The notes under the pieces are model-generated. The model did no database searches and had not been told where the DNA came from. It saw only the letters and a program-made list of their open reading frames with translations. A stretch of 64,000 nt of DNA, taken from contig NZ_JAHYCB010000001.1 in the NCBI RefSeq assembly GCF_019430945.1, positions 310,001-374,000 on the forward strand. Reading direction: 5' to 3'. Below, piece after piece: positions 1-8,961 of the stretch. Made by a program: the position numbers and the translations under genes. The stretch is from Neorhizobium populisoli (GTDB taxonomy: Bacteria > Pseudomonadota > Alphaproteobacteria > Rhizobiales > Rhizobiaceae). How positions within the stretch are numbered: position 1 is the stretch's first letter; every line of letters starts with the position of its first letter.

Positions 1-542
1 CCTTTGCTGATCATCGAATTGGCACCGATCCAAACATGATCGCCGATACGCACGCCTGCTGCCGGATTTATGCGCTTGCCGGTGGCGCGATCGATGACCG
101 AATGAGCATCCGTTGTGCGGATTTCGATATTTCGCGATAGCATGCACCACGCGCCTATCTGAACCTCACAGCCCTCCTGACAAAGGATGTAGGCACTGAT
201 GGTCGTCGAATGATCCCCGAAGGAAACCGTTTGCCCGTCACCCTTTACGAGAATGTCACCGCGGAAATGCGCATCTTTGCCGATTACAATGCGGTTGGAA
301 TTGCCTTCCACCTGGATCGTTCCGGAAAAACGCGCGCCTTCGCCAATCTCCAGATGATTGGCCGTCCCGTTTTTCACGCCGATTCTGCCTTCAAGGCTCG
401 CAGCGTCCCGGATATTCTGTGTATTCGCCCTGCCCCACGCGTTCACGAATAGCCATCCCCGGATTCGTCTCATGAGACGGTCGCCGATCGCGTTCTTCTG
501 CATCGCGCCGAAAAGCCGGGACGTTATGGTATCCTTGAGCAA
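1..542 (-). CDS. Hexapeptide-repeat acyltransferase, partial (C-terminus beyond the left edge)
   Basis: Reading the minus strand from 542 to the window edge gives an open frame of about 180 codons. Its second half has the short-period I-G/V-x-G pattern of a left-handed beta-helix, ending in a typical segment (I-G-D-H-V-W-I-G-A-N) near the edge. That fits an O-acetyltransferase of the LbetaH family acting on a sugar or polysaccharide. No ATG fits well. A TTG at 542 sits 7 nt after a strong GGAGG, and an in-frame stop lies at 594-596, so TTG is the likely start; the GTG at 548 overlaps the SD. The C-terminus is missing. The acceptor cannot be told from sequence. It lies downstream of recJ on the same strand with no visible terminator between them. 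Confidence 0.75.
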   Translation of the reverse strand, partial: MLKDTITSRLFGAMQKNAIGDRLMRRIRGWLFVNAWGRANTQNIRDAASLEGRIGVKNGTANHLEIGEGARFSGTIQVEGNSNRIVIGKDAHFRGDILVKGDGQTVSFGDHSTTISAYILCQEGCEVQIGAWCMLSRNIEIRTTDAHSVIDRATGKRINPAAGVRIGDHVWIGANSMISK

Positions 543-640
543 TTCCACTCCTCCAGCCGAACTCAGCTTATACTCTTTGTCAGAGTTCAGGCCTCAAAGG
601 TAGATCGCACCAGAGATCTCGAGGAACCACGGCAGGCATT

Positions 641-2473
641 TTAAGGCGCCTTTGCTGCGTCTAAGACGCGTAGCTGGATACGGCGGCTACCCTGCCAATG
701 ATCGGCGCCGATACAGCCTGCGACATGCAGCTGCGAACCGCGCGAATTCAGGAGAAGATTGCCGAGCGGCGTGTCGGCGGCGCGGAAGGCGATCCCATCG
801 ATTCGCGAGCCATCTGCTGCTTCCAATGTGATCTTCACATGAGCCGTGCCGACGAGCCGCGAATCCTTCAGGCGATGGGCGGGAATTGCAAAGACCGGCT
901 GTGCGTGACCCGAACCATAAGGACCGGCCTGTTCCAGTTGATCGTAAAGTTCAAGCGTGGCGCCGGAGGCGGAAAGAGCCCCGTCGATCTTCAGCACGTG
1001 GTTTGCGACCAGCGTCGAGACGCTATCCTCGGCGGTTTCCTCGAAGAAGGCGCGCAGGCGGCCGAGATTGGCGCGCTCGACGGTCAAGCCCGCTGCCATG
1101 GCATGGCCGCCGCCCTTGACCAGCATGCCCTGCTCCACGGCCGCACGCACCATGCGGCCCATGTCGAAGCCGTTGATCGAGCGACCGGAGCCTGTACCCT
1201 TGCCGGATGGGTCGAAGGCGATCGCGAAGGCCGGCCGCTTGAACTTCTCCTTGATTCGCGCGGCGATGAGGCCAACGATGCCCGGATGCCAGCTCTCGCG
1301 GGCGGTGACGATGACCGAAGCGCCCTCGCCGTTTCCGTATTCGGCCAGAACCTCGGCCTCGGCTTCCGCCAGCATGGCGGCCTCCATGGCCTGGCGTTCC
1401 TTGTTCAGATCATCCAGCCGCGCCGCGATCTCTTCTGCCTCGATCGTATCCTCGATCGTCAGAAGCCGGCTGCCGAGCGCCGCGTCGCCTATGCGCCCGC
1501 CCGCATTGATGCGCGGGCCGATCAGGAAGCCGAAATGATAAGGGGTCACGGGACCGCCGAGGCCAGCCTTGCGGAACAGTGCGGCCAGCCCGGCATTGCC
1601 CATGTGGCGCGCAGCGAGCAGGCCCTTGACCACATAGGCGCGGTTCAGGCCCTTTAGCGGGACGACGTCGCAGACGGTCGCCAGCGCCACGATATCGAGC
1701 CAGGCGAGCAGGTCGAGCGATTTGGCGCGCGGATCGCCGATCTTGCGCATGTGGCGCGCGGCAGCGACCAGAACCATGAAGACGACGCCTGCAGCGCAGA
1801 GATGCCCCTGCCCCGACAGATCGTCTTCCCGGTTCGGGTTGACCAGCGCGTGGCAGGGCGGCAATTCCTGGCCGAGCTGATGGTGGTCGATGACGACCAC
1901 GTCGCAACCCTCTTCCGTGGCTGCAGCAAGCGCATCGAAGCTGGTCGAGCCGCAATCGACGGTGACGATCAGCCCGGCGCCATTGGTGATCAGCTGACGG
2001 ATCGCCGTGGGATTGGGGCCGTAACCTTCGAAAATGCGATCGGGGATGTAAATCTCGGCCTCGACGTCGAAATGGCGGAGGAAGCGGTAGAGAAGCGCCG
2101 ATGAGGCTGCCCCGTCCACATCGTAGTCACCGAAGATTGCCACCTTCTGCCGTTTGGCAATCGCCTCGGCGATCCGGTTCACCGCCTTTTCGCAGTCCGT
2201 CAGCGAATAGGGTTCGGGCATGAGGGAACGGATGGTCGGATCGAGAAATGCAGGCGCATCGTCGAGCGTCACGCCGCGGCCGGCAAGCACGCGGGCGACG
2301 AGTTCGGGAATGGCGTGGATTTGGGTGATCGCCAGAGCGCGATTCTGCGCCGCCTGATCAAGGCGCGATATCCACCGTTGATCACCCGCCGATTTTTCGA
2401 CGCCGAGAAACGCACGCGGCACCGGATCGACCGGCTGGGTGGTTGTGGAGATCGCGGAGGTGAACGTGTTCAT
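641..2473 (-). CDS. recJ: Single-stranded-DNA-specific exonuclease RecJ
   Basis: A 610-residue protein with the DHH phosphoesterase signatures: G-D-Y-D-V-D-G at residues 115-121, D-C-G at 173-175 and D-H-H at 196-198. A DHHA1-type region with G-G-G-H follows in the second half. RecJ degrades ssDNA 5' to 3' in RecF-pathway recombination, mismatch repair and base excision repair, using Mn/Mg bound by the DHH aspartates and histidines. The length matches alphaproteobacterial RecJ, slightly longer than the 577 residues in E. coli. It starts with ATG at 2473. The next gene upstream on the strand is a small membrane protein about 100 nt away. The family call is secure. Confidence 0.96.
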   Translation of the reverse strand: MNTFTSAISTTTQPVDPVPRAFLGVEKSAGDQRWISRLDQAAQNRALAITQIHAIPELVARVLAGRGVTLDDAPAFLDPTIRSLMPEPYSLTDCEKAVNRIAEAIAKRQKVAIFGDYDVDGAASSALLYRFLRHFDVEAEIYIPDRIFEGYGPNPTAIRQLITNGAGLIVTVDCGSTSFDALAAATEEGCDVVVIDHHQLGQELPPCHALVNPNREDDLSGQGHLCAAGVVFMVLVAAARHMRKIGDPRAKSLDLLAWLDIVALATVCDVVPLKGLNRAYVVKGLLAARHMGNAGLAALFRKAGLGGPVTPYHFGFLIGPRINAGGRIGDAALGSRLLTIEDTIEAEEIAARLDDLNKERQAMEAAMLAEAEAEVLAEYGNGEGASVIVTARESWHPGIVGLIAARIKEKFKRPAFAIAFDPSGKGTGSGRSINGFDMGRMVRAAVEQGMLVKGGGHAMAAGLTVERANLGRLRAFFEETAEDSVSTLVANHVLKIDGALSASGATLELYDQLEQAGPYGSGHAQPVFAIPAHRLKDSRLVGTAHVKITLEAADGSRIDGIAFRAADTPLGNLLLNSRGSQLHVAGCIGADHWQGSRRIQLRVLDAAKAP

Positions 2474-2572
2474 ACCTCCGCTTTTAGCCCATCCGCGGGC
2501 AAAGCGGAATCAGCTCCAGCGATGCCCACTGTGATTCTTTGCAGGCACGGCAGGCGGCTTTAAAATTGCGGC

Positions 2573-2776
2573 TCAGAGAAGCGACCAGACGGCCGAACTG
2601 CTGACGCCGGCAAAGACAGCAAAAAGCACGATCATGAACGACCAGTTACGGCCACCTTCAAAATCGTCGCCGGCCGCACCATCATTTGCCTGTACAAGAT
2701 CGGCGGACATGGGCTTGCCGCTGCCATGACCCAATTCAAGCCTGAAAGGCTTTTTTCCAGAATTCATTATCATCAC
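2573..2776 (-). CDS. Small single-pass membrane protein, unknown function
   Basis: A 67-residue protein with a polar N-terminal half and one hydrophobic segment at about residues 46-65, at the extreme C-terminus, so it looks tail-anchored. The start cluster reads GTG-ATG-ATA-ATG. A strong GAGGAGG lies 7 nt before the GTG at 2776 and 10 nt before the ATG at 2773, which supports a real gene. It sits between recJ and the terminator behind hom. I recognise no family, and there is no hint of function beyond membrane association. Confidence 0.6.
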   Translation of the reverse strand: MMIMNSGKKPFRLELGHGSGKPMSADLVQANDGAAGDDFEGGRNWSFMIVLFAVFAGVSSSAVWSLL

Positions 2777-2894
2777 GCAAGCGCCTCCTCGCCGGTGTGA
2801 CTACATGAATCGAATGTACGCAGGTTTCCTGTCTTGGAACAGTCGCAAGCGAGCAGTTCTTAAAATTTTTTTGACAGTCCAAGAAAATGTCCAG

Positions 2895-2924
2895 AAAAAA
2901 AGCCGGCAAAAGCCGACTTTTTTT
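2895..2924 (-). terminator. Rho-independent terminator after hom
   Basis: GCCGGC (2902-2907) and GCCGAC (2912-2917) form a six-pair GC-rich stem (one G-U in the minus-strand RNA) around a four-base loop. Seven A/T pairs flank it, giving a U-run on the minus strand just past the hom stop codon. Confidence 0.8.
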
Positions 2925-2941
2925 GGTTGTTTGCCGAAGGA

Positions 2942-4261
2942 TCAAAATGCCTTCGGGCGCTCGATACGGATGACCTGAGGCTCTCCGACCAGATAGGTCT
3001 CGCCCTTGATGGCATCGACGGCTTTGCGCACCGAATGTTCGGCGGTCGCATGCGTCACCAGGATGATCGTCTTTGACGTATCTTCCGCATCCGGCTTCGG
3101 GCGCTGGACGATCGATTCCAGCGAAATGGCGTTCTCGGCCATATGGGTTGCAACGCTCGCAAATACGCCGGCGCGGTCGGCAACCGTCAGGCGGATGAAG
3201 TAGCCGCCTTCGTGGCTCTGCATCTGGGCGCGCTTATACGGTGCGAGCGCCAGGGCCGGGGTGCCGAGGACCGGAACGCGCTGGGCTCCCGGCTGGCTCT
3301 TGGCGATGTCGGCGATGTCGCCAAGCACCGAAGAAGCCGTCGCATTGCCGCCGGCACCGGGGCCAACCATCAGCAGCTCGCCGAGAATGTCGGATTCGAT
3401 CGCGACCGCGTTGGTGACGCCATCGACCTGCGCGATGACGGTATTGTAGGGCACCATGGTCGGGTGGACGCGCTGTTCGATGCCGCTGTCGGTCTTTTGC
3501 GCGACGCCGAGCAGCTTGATGCGGTAACCGAGATCGGAGGCCGCATGGATGTCCTCGATCGAGATATTGGTGATGCCTTCGAGATAGATCTCGTCGGCGG
3601 CAATCTGCGTGCCGAAGGCAAGCGTCGTCAGGATGGCCAGCTTGTGAGCCGTATCATTGCCTCCGATGTCGAACGCCGGATCGGCTTCAGCATAACCGAG
3701 GCGCTGCGCTTCCTTCAGGCAATCGGCAAACGACAGGCCTTCCTTCTCCATCCGGGTCAGGATGTAGTTGCAGGTGCCGTTCATGATGCCGTAGACGCGC
3801 GATACGGTGTTACCGGTAAGTGACTCGCGAAGTGCCTTGATGACCGGGATGCCGCCGGCGACCGCTGCCTCGAAATTAAGGAGCGCGCCTTTTTCTTCGG
3901 CGACCTTTGCGAGTTCGACACCATGCGCGGCAAGCAGCGCCTTGTTGGCAGTCACCACATGGAGACCGCGCGCGAGCGCAGCACGAACCGAGTTTGCGGC
4001 AGCGCCTTCGGAACTGCCGATCAGCTCGACGAAGACGTCGATATCGGCTTCGGCAGCAAGCTTTTCCGGCGTATCGAACCAGGTGATGCTGGAAAGATCG
4101 ATGCCTCGGTCGCGGCTCTTGTCGCGGGCCGTGACGGCCGTGATCTCGATCGCGCGACCGCATGTGGTGGCCAGTTCGTTCGCACGGTTCTGAATGATCC
4201 GGACGAGCGAGGCACCCACGGTGCCGAGACCCGCAATGCCGACCTTAAGGGCATCTGCCAT
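2942..4261 (-). CDS. hom: Homoserine dehydrogenase
   Basis: A 439-residue enzyme that reduces aspartate semialdehyde to homoserine, the branch to threonine and methionine. The N-terminus carries a Rossmann motif (G-L-G-T-V-G at residues 11-16). The middle holds the homoserine dehydrogenase catalytic domain, including a G-x-x-N-G-T-x-N-Y-I-L segment. The last 85 or so residues form an ACT domain (R-L-T-V-A-D-R-A-G-V), the usual site of threonine feedback. The length is normal for the monofunctional enzyme. It lies 68 nt downstream of alaC on the same strand, a frequent rhizobial pairing, and ends in its own terminator. Confidence 0.96.
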   Translation of the reverse strand: MADALKVGIAGLGTVGASLVRIIQNRANELATTCGRAIEITAVTARDKSRDRGIDLSSITWFDTPEKLAAEADIDVFVELIGSSEGAAANSVRAALARGLHVVTANKALLAAHGVELAKVAEEKGALLNFEAAVAGGIPVIKALRESLTGNTVSRVYGIMNGTCNYILTRMEKEGLSFADCLKEAQRLGYAEADPAFDIGGNDTAHKLAILTTLAFGTQIAADEIYLEGITNISIEDIHAASDLGYRIKLLGVAQKTDSGIEQRVHPTMVPYNTVIAQVDGVTNAVAIESDILGELLMVGPGAGGNATASSVLGDIADIAKSQPGAQRVPVLGTPALALAPYKRAQMQSHEGGYFIRLTVADRAGVFASVATHMAENAISLESIVQRPKPDAEDTSKTIILVTHATAEHSVRKAVDAIKGETYLVGEPQVIRIERPKAF

Positions 4262-4289
4262 GGTGATTTTTCCTGCTTGCTTGGGAGAT

Positions 4290-4310
4290 GGCGGCCCAGA
4301 AGGGGCCGCC
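4290..4310 (-). other. Intercistronic stem-loop between alaC and hom
   Basis: GGCGGCCC (4290-4297) pairs perfectly with GGGCCGCC (4303-4310) around a five-base loop. No U-run follows on the minus strand, so it is more likely an mRNA stabiliser or processing element than a terminator. Confidence 0.4.
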
Positions 4311-4329
4311 GGGTGCTTGGGATCAGTGA

Positions 4330-5547
4330 TCAGCGGCGCGTATTGAGCGAGATGACGTTGTGCATCGTCTCGTCGGCCGTCGACAGGAACTTCTTGATGT
4401 TGCGCGCCGCCTGACGGATGCGATGCTCGTTCTCGACCAGCGCCAGACGGACGTAATCGTCGCCCATTTCGCCGAAACCGATACCCGGCGCCACGGCGAC
4501 GTCCGCCTTTTCGACGAGCAGCTTGGAGAATTCCAGCGAGCCGAGATGGCGGAACTTTTCCGGGATCTTCGCCCAGGCGAACATGGTGGCGGCCGGAGGC
4601 GGCACGTCGAAACCGGCCTTACCGAAGCTGTCGACCATCACGTCGCGGCGACGCTTGTAGACATTGCGGACTTCCGCGATGTCGGAGCCGTCGCCGTTCA
4701 GCGCATGGGTCGCCGCCACCTGTATCGGCGTGAAAGCGCCGTAATCGAGGTAGGACTTCACACGGGTCAAAGCCGAGATCAGGCGCTCGTTGCCGACGGC
4801 AAAGCCCATGCGCCAACCGGGCATGGAGAAGGTCTTCGACATCGAGGTGAATTCGACGGTGACATCGATCGCGCCCGGAACCTGCAGGACGGACGGTGGC
4901 GGTTCGTCGTTGAAGTAGATTTCCGAATAGGCCAGATCCGACAACACGATGATGTCGTGCTTCTTGGCGAACGCGATGACGTCCTTGTAGAAGTCGAGCG
5001 TCGCGACAAAGGCCGTCGGATTGGACGGGTAGTTGATGATCAGCGCCAGCGGCTTCGGGATCGAATGCTTCACGGCGCGCTCCAGCGGGCCGAAGAAGCT
5101 TTCATCCGGCTCGACTGACAGCGAGCGGATCACGCCGCCAGCCATCAGGAACCCGAAGGCATGGATCGGATAGGTCGGGTTCGGGCAAAGAATCACGTCG
5201 CCCGGCGCGGTGATCGCCTGCGCCATGTTGGCGAAGCCTTCCTTCGAACCCAAGGTCGCGACGACCTGGGTATCGGGATTGAGCTTCACGCCGAAACGGC
5301 GGGCGTAATAGGCGGCCTGGGCGCGACGAAGGCCCGGAATGCCCTTGGAAGACGAATAACGGTGCGTGCGCGGGTCCTGGACCACTTCGCAGAGCTTGTC
5401 GACGATCGCTTTCGGCGTCGGGAGATCGGGATTGCCCATGCCGAGATCGATAATGTCGGCGCCACCCGCTCGCGCGCTTGCTTTCAAACGGTTGACCTGT
5501 TCGAAAACGTAGGGCGGCAGACGCCGGACTTTATGAAACTCTTCCAT
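4330..5547 (-). CDS. alaC: Class I PLP aminotransferase, AlaC (glutamate-pyruvate) type
   Basis: A 405-residue fold-type I aminotransferase. The PLP-binding lysine is in S-M-S-K-T-F (K238), preceded by the pyridoxal-contacting S-N-P-T (175-178) and S-D-L-A-Y (203-207). From the N-terminal L-P-P-Y-V-F to the P-G-I-G-F-G segment it follows the E. coli AlaC pattern closely, so alanine formation from pyruvate and glutamate is the best prediction. Related enzymes (LL-DAP aminotransferase, methionine aminotransferases) cannot be fully excluded. A GGGAG lies just before the ATG. It heads the pair alaC-hom. Confidence 0.88.
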   Translation of the reverse strand: MEEFHKVRRLPPYVFEQVNRLKASARAGGADIIDLGMGNPDLPTPKAIVDKLCEVVQDPRTHRYSSSKGIPGLRRAQAAYYARRFGVKLNPDTQVVATLGSKEGFANMAQAITAPGDVILCPNPTYPIHAFGFLMAGGVIRSLSVEPDESFFGPLERAVKHSIPKPLALIINYPSNPTAFVATLDFYKDVIAFAKKHDIIVLSDLAYSEIYFNDEPPPSVLQVPGAIDVTVEFTSMSKTFSMPGWRMGFAVGNERLISALTRVKSYLDYGAFTPIQVAATHALNGDGSDIAEVRNVYKRRRDVMVDSFGKAGFDVPPPAATMFAWAKIPEKFRHLGSLEFSKLLVEKADVAVAPGIGFGEMGDDYVRLALVENEHRIRQAARNIKKFLSTADETMHNVISLNTRR

Positions 5548-5703
5548 AGCTCCCTCGGGCTCTCCTCAATGACGATGCGAAGCGTCACCACGACGCATAA
5601 TGGCGCATCTTAGGCGATTTGTGCTTTGCGGCCAAACGATGTGAAACGCAAGCCCTATTTGGGCGACCGTTGGCGTGATCGACAACGCCCGCGAACCCAA
5701 AAA

Positions 5704-6111
5704 TTACTTGGCGATATTGGCCAGCGCATCGCTGCCGTGCTGGGCAGCAAGCTTGCGGTATTCCGCGACGCGGCGATTGTATTCGGCTTCCGAGATGGAG
5801 CCGGAGCGGCGGGCTTTGGCCAGCGCTGCGAGACGCGGCTCGGCCTTGTGATAATCGTCGTCCTCGATCTGCTCGGCAGCGGCCGTCAGCGTCGGATCGA
5901 AGGTCGGATAGGTACCGGTATTCCTGACGGTCAACGGGCCCGGCGCAGGTGCGGTCTTCGACTGCACGATGACAGCCGGCGGCGGGGTGTTCGGAATGCC
6001 GTCGTCGAGCGCAAAGCTCTGGCTGTTGCAGCCCGACAGAAGAGGCAAAACAACCAGACCGACCAAAATCGGTGTGCCGAAAGTTGCGTGCCTCAGTTTT
6101 TCCATTTCCAT
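5704..6111 (-). CDS. Small putative lipoprotein, unknown function
   Basis: About 135 residues from the ATG at 6111 (a second ATG is at 6105). A hydrophobic leader ends in a lipobox L-L-S-G-C with the lipidated Cys at about residue 28, predicting a membrane-anchored periplasmic lipoprotein. The mature part is Pro/Ala-rich, then charged and helical; it contains an S-I-S-E-A-E-Y stretch reminiscent of short oligomerisation (SHOCT-like) segments. The open frame extends 59 codons further upstream, but that part overlaps the divergent phaC start and is not protein-like. It is transcribed divergently from phaC across a gap of about 115 bp that must hold both promoters. Function unknown. Confidence 0.72.
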   Translation of the reverse strand: MEMEKLRHATFGTPILVGLVVLPLLSGCNSQSFALDDGIPNTPPPAVIVQSKTAPAPGPLTVRNTGTYPTFDPTLTAAAEQIEDDDYHKAEPRLAALAKARRSGSISEAEYNRRVAEYRKLAAQHGSDALANIAK

Positions 6112-6226
6112 AACCCAGTTATCGCGTCTGCTGGTTCCGCCGGAAAGCGCCAGCCGCTGGACTTGTATTCGCTTTCTGGGACAATGTACAAACGAAAACA
6201 ACCGACAACCAGTGGGGAGGCCACGC

Positions 6227-8104
6227 GTGGCGGAAAAGACCGAGGATAAAGTTGGTTCGGGCCAGGAGTTCCCGGGCTTCGATCCCAAATCGGTCGAGGC
6301 CTATATGGTCAAGGATCCGCAGGCGCTTGCCATGAACTTCGCCCGTGCGGCGGAAAACCTCGGCAGAGCGGCATCCGAATGGCTTGGGCCGCGCGAACGC
6401 GGCGAAGTCCCCGATTCGGTCGCCAATCCGCTGACCGATCTCGTCAAGACGCTTTCCAAGGTGACGGAATACTGGATTTCCGACCCGAAGCGGACGCTCG
6501 AGGCGCAGACCCTGCTGTTCTCCAGCTATATGGGAATCTGGACACGGTCACTCAGCCAGTTTGGTGCGGGCCAGTTCGGCGGCAACCAGTTCGGTGCGCA
6601 GCCGCCCATTCCCGAACTCGACAACCTGCCGAAGGACAAGCGATTCTCCGATGAGGACTGGGTGAAGAACCCGTTCTTTGCCTTTCTGCGCCAGGTCTAT
6701 CAGGTCACCGCTTCCTGGGCCGACAAGCTGGTCACCGAGGCTGATGGTCTCGACGAGCATACACGGCACAAGGCCGCCTTCTATGTGAAGCAGGTGACGG
6801 CGGCGCTTTCTCCGGCCAATTTCGCGGTCACCAATCCGGAAGTCTATCGCGAGATGGTGGCGAGCAACGGCGCGAATTTCGTCGCCGGCATGAAGATGCT
6901 GGCCGAGGATATCGCCGCCGGCCGCGGCGACCTGCGCCTGCGCCATACCGATGCCAGTAAGTTCGCCATCGGTCGCAACATGGCACTGACGCCGGGCAAG
7001 GTGATTGCCCAGAGCGAGGTCTGCGAGATCATCCAATACGAGCCGACCACCAAGACGGTGCTGAAGCGGCCGCTTTTGATCTGCCCGCCCTGGATCAACA
7101 AGTTCTACATTCTCGACCTCAATCCGCAGAAAAGCTTCATCAAGTGGTGCGTTGATCAGGGCCATACGGTCTTCGTCATCTCCTGGGTGAACCCGGACGA
7201 GCGGCATGCGAAGAAGGACTGGGAATCCTACATGCGCGAAGGCATCGATTTCGCGCTGGAAACCGTCGAGAAAGCGACCGGCGAAAAACAGGTCAATGCG
7301 ATCGGTTATTGCGTCGGCGGCACGCTGCTGGCCGCAACGCTCGCCTATCACGCCAAGGCGAAGAATGACCGTATCGCCTCCGTCACCTTCCTGACGACGC
7401 AGGTGGATTTCACCCATGCGGGCGATCTCAAGGTCTTTGTCGACGAAGAACAGCTCGGCGCGATCGAGAAGCAGATGGACACCGTCGGTTATCTCGACGG
7501 GTCGAAGATGGCGACCGCCTTCAACATGCTGCGCGCCTCTGAACTGATCTGGCCTTACGTGGTCAACAACTACCTCAAGGGTCAGGAGCCCCTGCCCTTC
7601 GACCTGCTCTACTGGAATTCCGACTCGACCCGCATGGCTGCCGCCAACCACGCCTTCTATCTGCGCAACTGCTATCTCAATAACACGCTCTCCAAGGGCG
7701 AGATGAAGCTTGGCGACAAGGTCGTGGCGCTGAAGGACATCAAGATCCCGGTCTACAATCTCGCAACCCGCGAGGATCATATCGCCCCGCCGAAATCCGT
7801 GTTCATGGGTTCGTCCATGTTCGGTGGGCCGGTGGATTTCGTGGTCACCGGCTCGGGACATATCGCCGGCGTCGTCAATCCGCCCGACAAGATGAAGTAC
7901 CAGTTCTGGACCGGCGGCAAGACGCAGGGCGAATATGAGGACTGGATGGACAAGGCCGAGGAGACCAAGGGCTCCTGGTGGCCGCATTGGCACGAATGGA
8001 TCAAGGCCAAAGACGGCGAAGAGGTGCCGCCTCGCAAGCCCGGCGGTTCGGCGCTGAACGCCATTGCCGATGCACCTGGCACCTACGTGCTGGAACGCGT
8101 CTGA
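6227..8104 (+). CDS. phaC: Class I poly(3-hydroxyalkanoate) polymerase PhaC
   Basis: A 625-residue PHB synthase that polymerises (R)-3-hydroxybutyryl-CoA on carbon-storage granules. The nucleophile is in G-Y-C-V-G-G (Cys362), the cysteine version of the lipase box; the other triad residues are in R-E-D-H (Asp517) and G-S-G-H (His545). I place the start at GTG 6227, seven nt after GGGGAGG; the longer frame beginning at 5969 would run over the divergent lipoprotein gene. Oddity: residues 111-125 hold three tandem Q-F-G units. The sfsA gene starts 7 nt after the stop, so the two are probably cotranscribed. Confidence 0.95.
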   Translation: MAEKTEDKVGSGQEFPGFDPKSVEAYMVKDPQALAMNFARAAENLGRAASEWLGPRERGEVPDSVANPLTDLVKTLSKVTEYWISDPKRTLEAQTLLFSSYMGIWTRSLSQFGAGQFGGNQFGAQPPIPELDNLPKDKRFSDEDWVKNPFFAFLRQVYQVTASWADKLVTEADGLDEHTRHKAAFYVKQVTAALSPANFAVTNPEVYREMVASNGANFVAGMKMLAEDIAAGRGDLRLRHTDASKFAIGRNMALTPGKVIAQSEVCEIIQYEPTTKTVLKRPLLICPPWINKFYILDLNPQKSFIKWCVDQGHTVFVISWVNPDERHAKKDWESYMREGIDFALETVEKATGEKQVNAIGYCVGGTLLAATLAYHAKAKNDRIASVTFLTTQVDFTHAGDLKVFVDEEQLGAIEKQMDTVGYLDGSKMATAFNMLRASELIWPYVVNNYLKGQEPLPFDLLYWNSDSTRMAAANHAFYLRNCYLNNTLSKGEMKLGDKVVALKDIKIPVYNLATREDHIAPPKSVFMGSSMFGGPVDFVVTGSGHIAGVVNPPDKMKYQFWTGGKTQGEYEDWMDKAEETKGSWWPHWHEWIKAKDGEEVPPRKPGGSALNAIADAPGTYVLERV

Positions 8105-8111
8105 CCCGATA

Positions 8112-8813
8112 ATGCGTTTCGATCCGCCGCTTATTTCCGCCACGTTAGTGCAGCGCTACAAGCGTTTCCTGTTCGATGCCGTGCTACCCGACGGCACGCC
8201 GTTTACCGGTTCCTGCCCGAATACCGGTTCTATGCGCGGGCTTACCACGCCGGGTTCGAAAATCTGGGTTTCGGAACACGACAGCCCGACCCGCAAGTAC
8301 CGCCACATGTTCGAGATGATCGAAGTCGGCGACGAGACGATCGGCATCAATACCGGTCTGCCGAACCGGCTGGCGGAGGAAGCGATCCGCGCCGGGCTGA
8401 TCCCGAGCCTTGCCAACTACCCGGTCATCCAGCGCGAACAGAAATACGGCCGAAACTCCCGTATCGATTTTCTACTTTCAGGCAAAGGCCTGCCGAACGC
8501 TTATGTAGAAGTGAAGAACGTCCATTTCAGCCGCGAACCGAAGCTGGCTGAGTTTCCCGATACGGTCACCAAGCGCGGCGCAAAGCACCTGGAGGAACTC
8601 GGCGACATGGCGGAAGCCGGTCACCGAGCGGTGATGATTTATCTCATCCAGCGACATGACTGCGAGAGTTTCCGCATCTGCACCGATCTCGACCCGCTTT
8701 ATGCCCTGGCCTTCGAACGCGCCAAGGCCCGCGGTGTCGAGGCTTATGCGGTGCGTTGCCGGGTGTCGCCTATGGCCATCGAGCCCGCAGGACTGGTTCC
8801 GATCCTGGGCTGA
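8112..8813 (+). CDS. sfsA: SfsA family protein (sugar fermentation stimulation protein)
   Basis: A 233-residue protein with the SfsA features: an N-terminal OB-like part with [11 protein letters not shown], then a nuclease-like domain with R-I-D-F-L-L and Y-V-E-V-K-N. The latter matches the D-(E/D)xK core of PD-(D/E)XK nucleases. E. coli SfsA was named for an effect on maltose metabolism and reported to bind DNA; its biochemical role is not settled. The ATG at 8112 follows the phaC stop by 7 nt. Length and motifs are normal. Confidence 0.93.
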   Translation: MRFDPPLISATLVQRYKRFLFDAVLPDGTPFTGSCPNTGSMRGLTTPGSKIWVSEHDSPTRKYRHMFEMIEVGDETIGINTGLPNRLAEEAIRAGLIPSLANYPVIQREQKYGRNSRIDFLLSGKGLPNAYVEVKNVHFSREPKLAEFPDTVTKRGAKHLEELGDMAEAGHRAVMIYLIQRHDCESFRICTDLDPLYALAFERAKARGVEAYAVRCRVSPMAIEPAGLVPILG

Positions 8814-8961
8814 CGTTCTCCGAATTCATTCAAATTCGAACGTTTCCGTTAACCCGCCGGCAACCCTTGCCCCAACTGCACGGGTTGGTGAATGGCGCAG
8901 GCATCAGGTGGAGCGTATTGTGACAGCCGGGTGGTGGTGATTAGTACGGAGTTCACCATAA

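Noticed and set aside
698..1657. 319-codon open frame opposite recJ
   Set aside because: It lies entirely antisense to recJ, and the product is Arg/Asp-rich with no family pattern; typical shadow frame of a high-GC gene.
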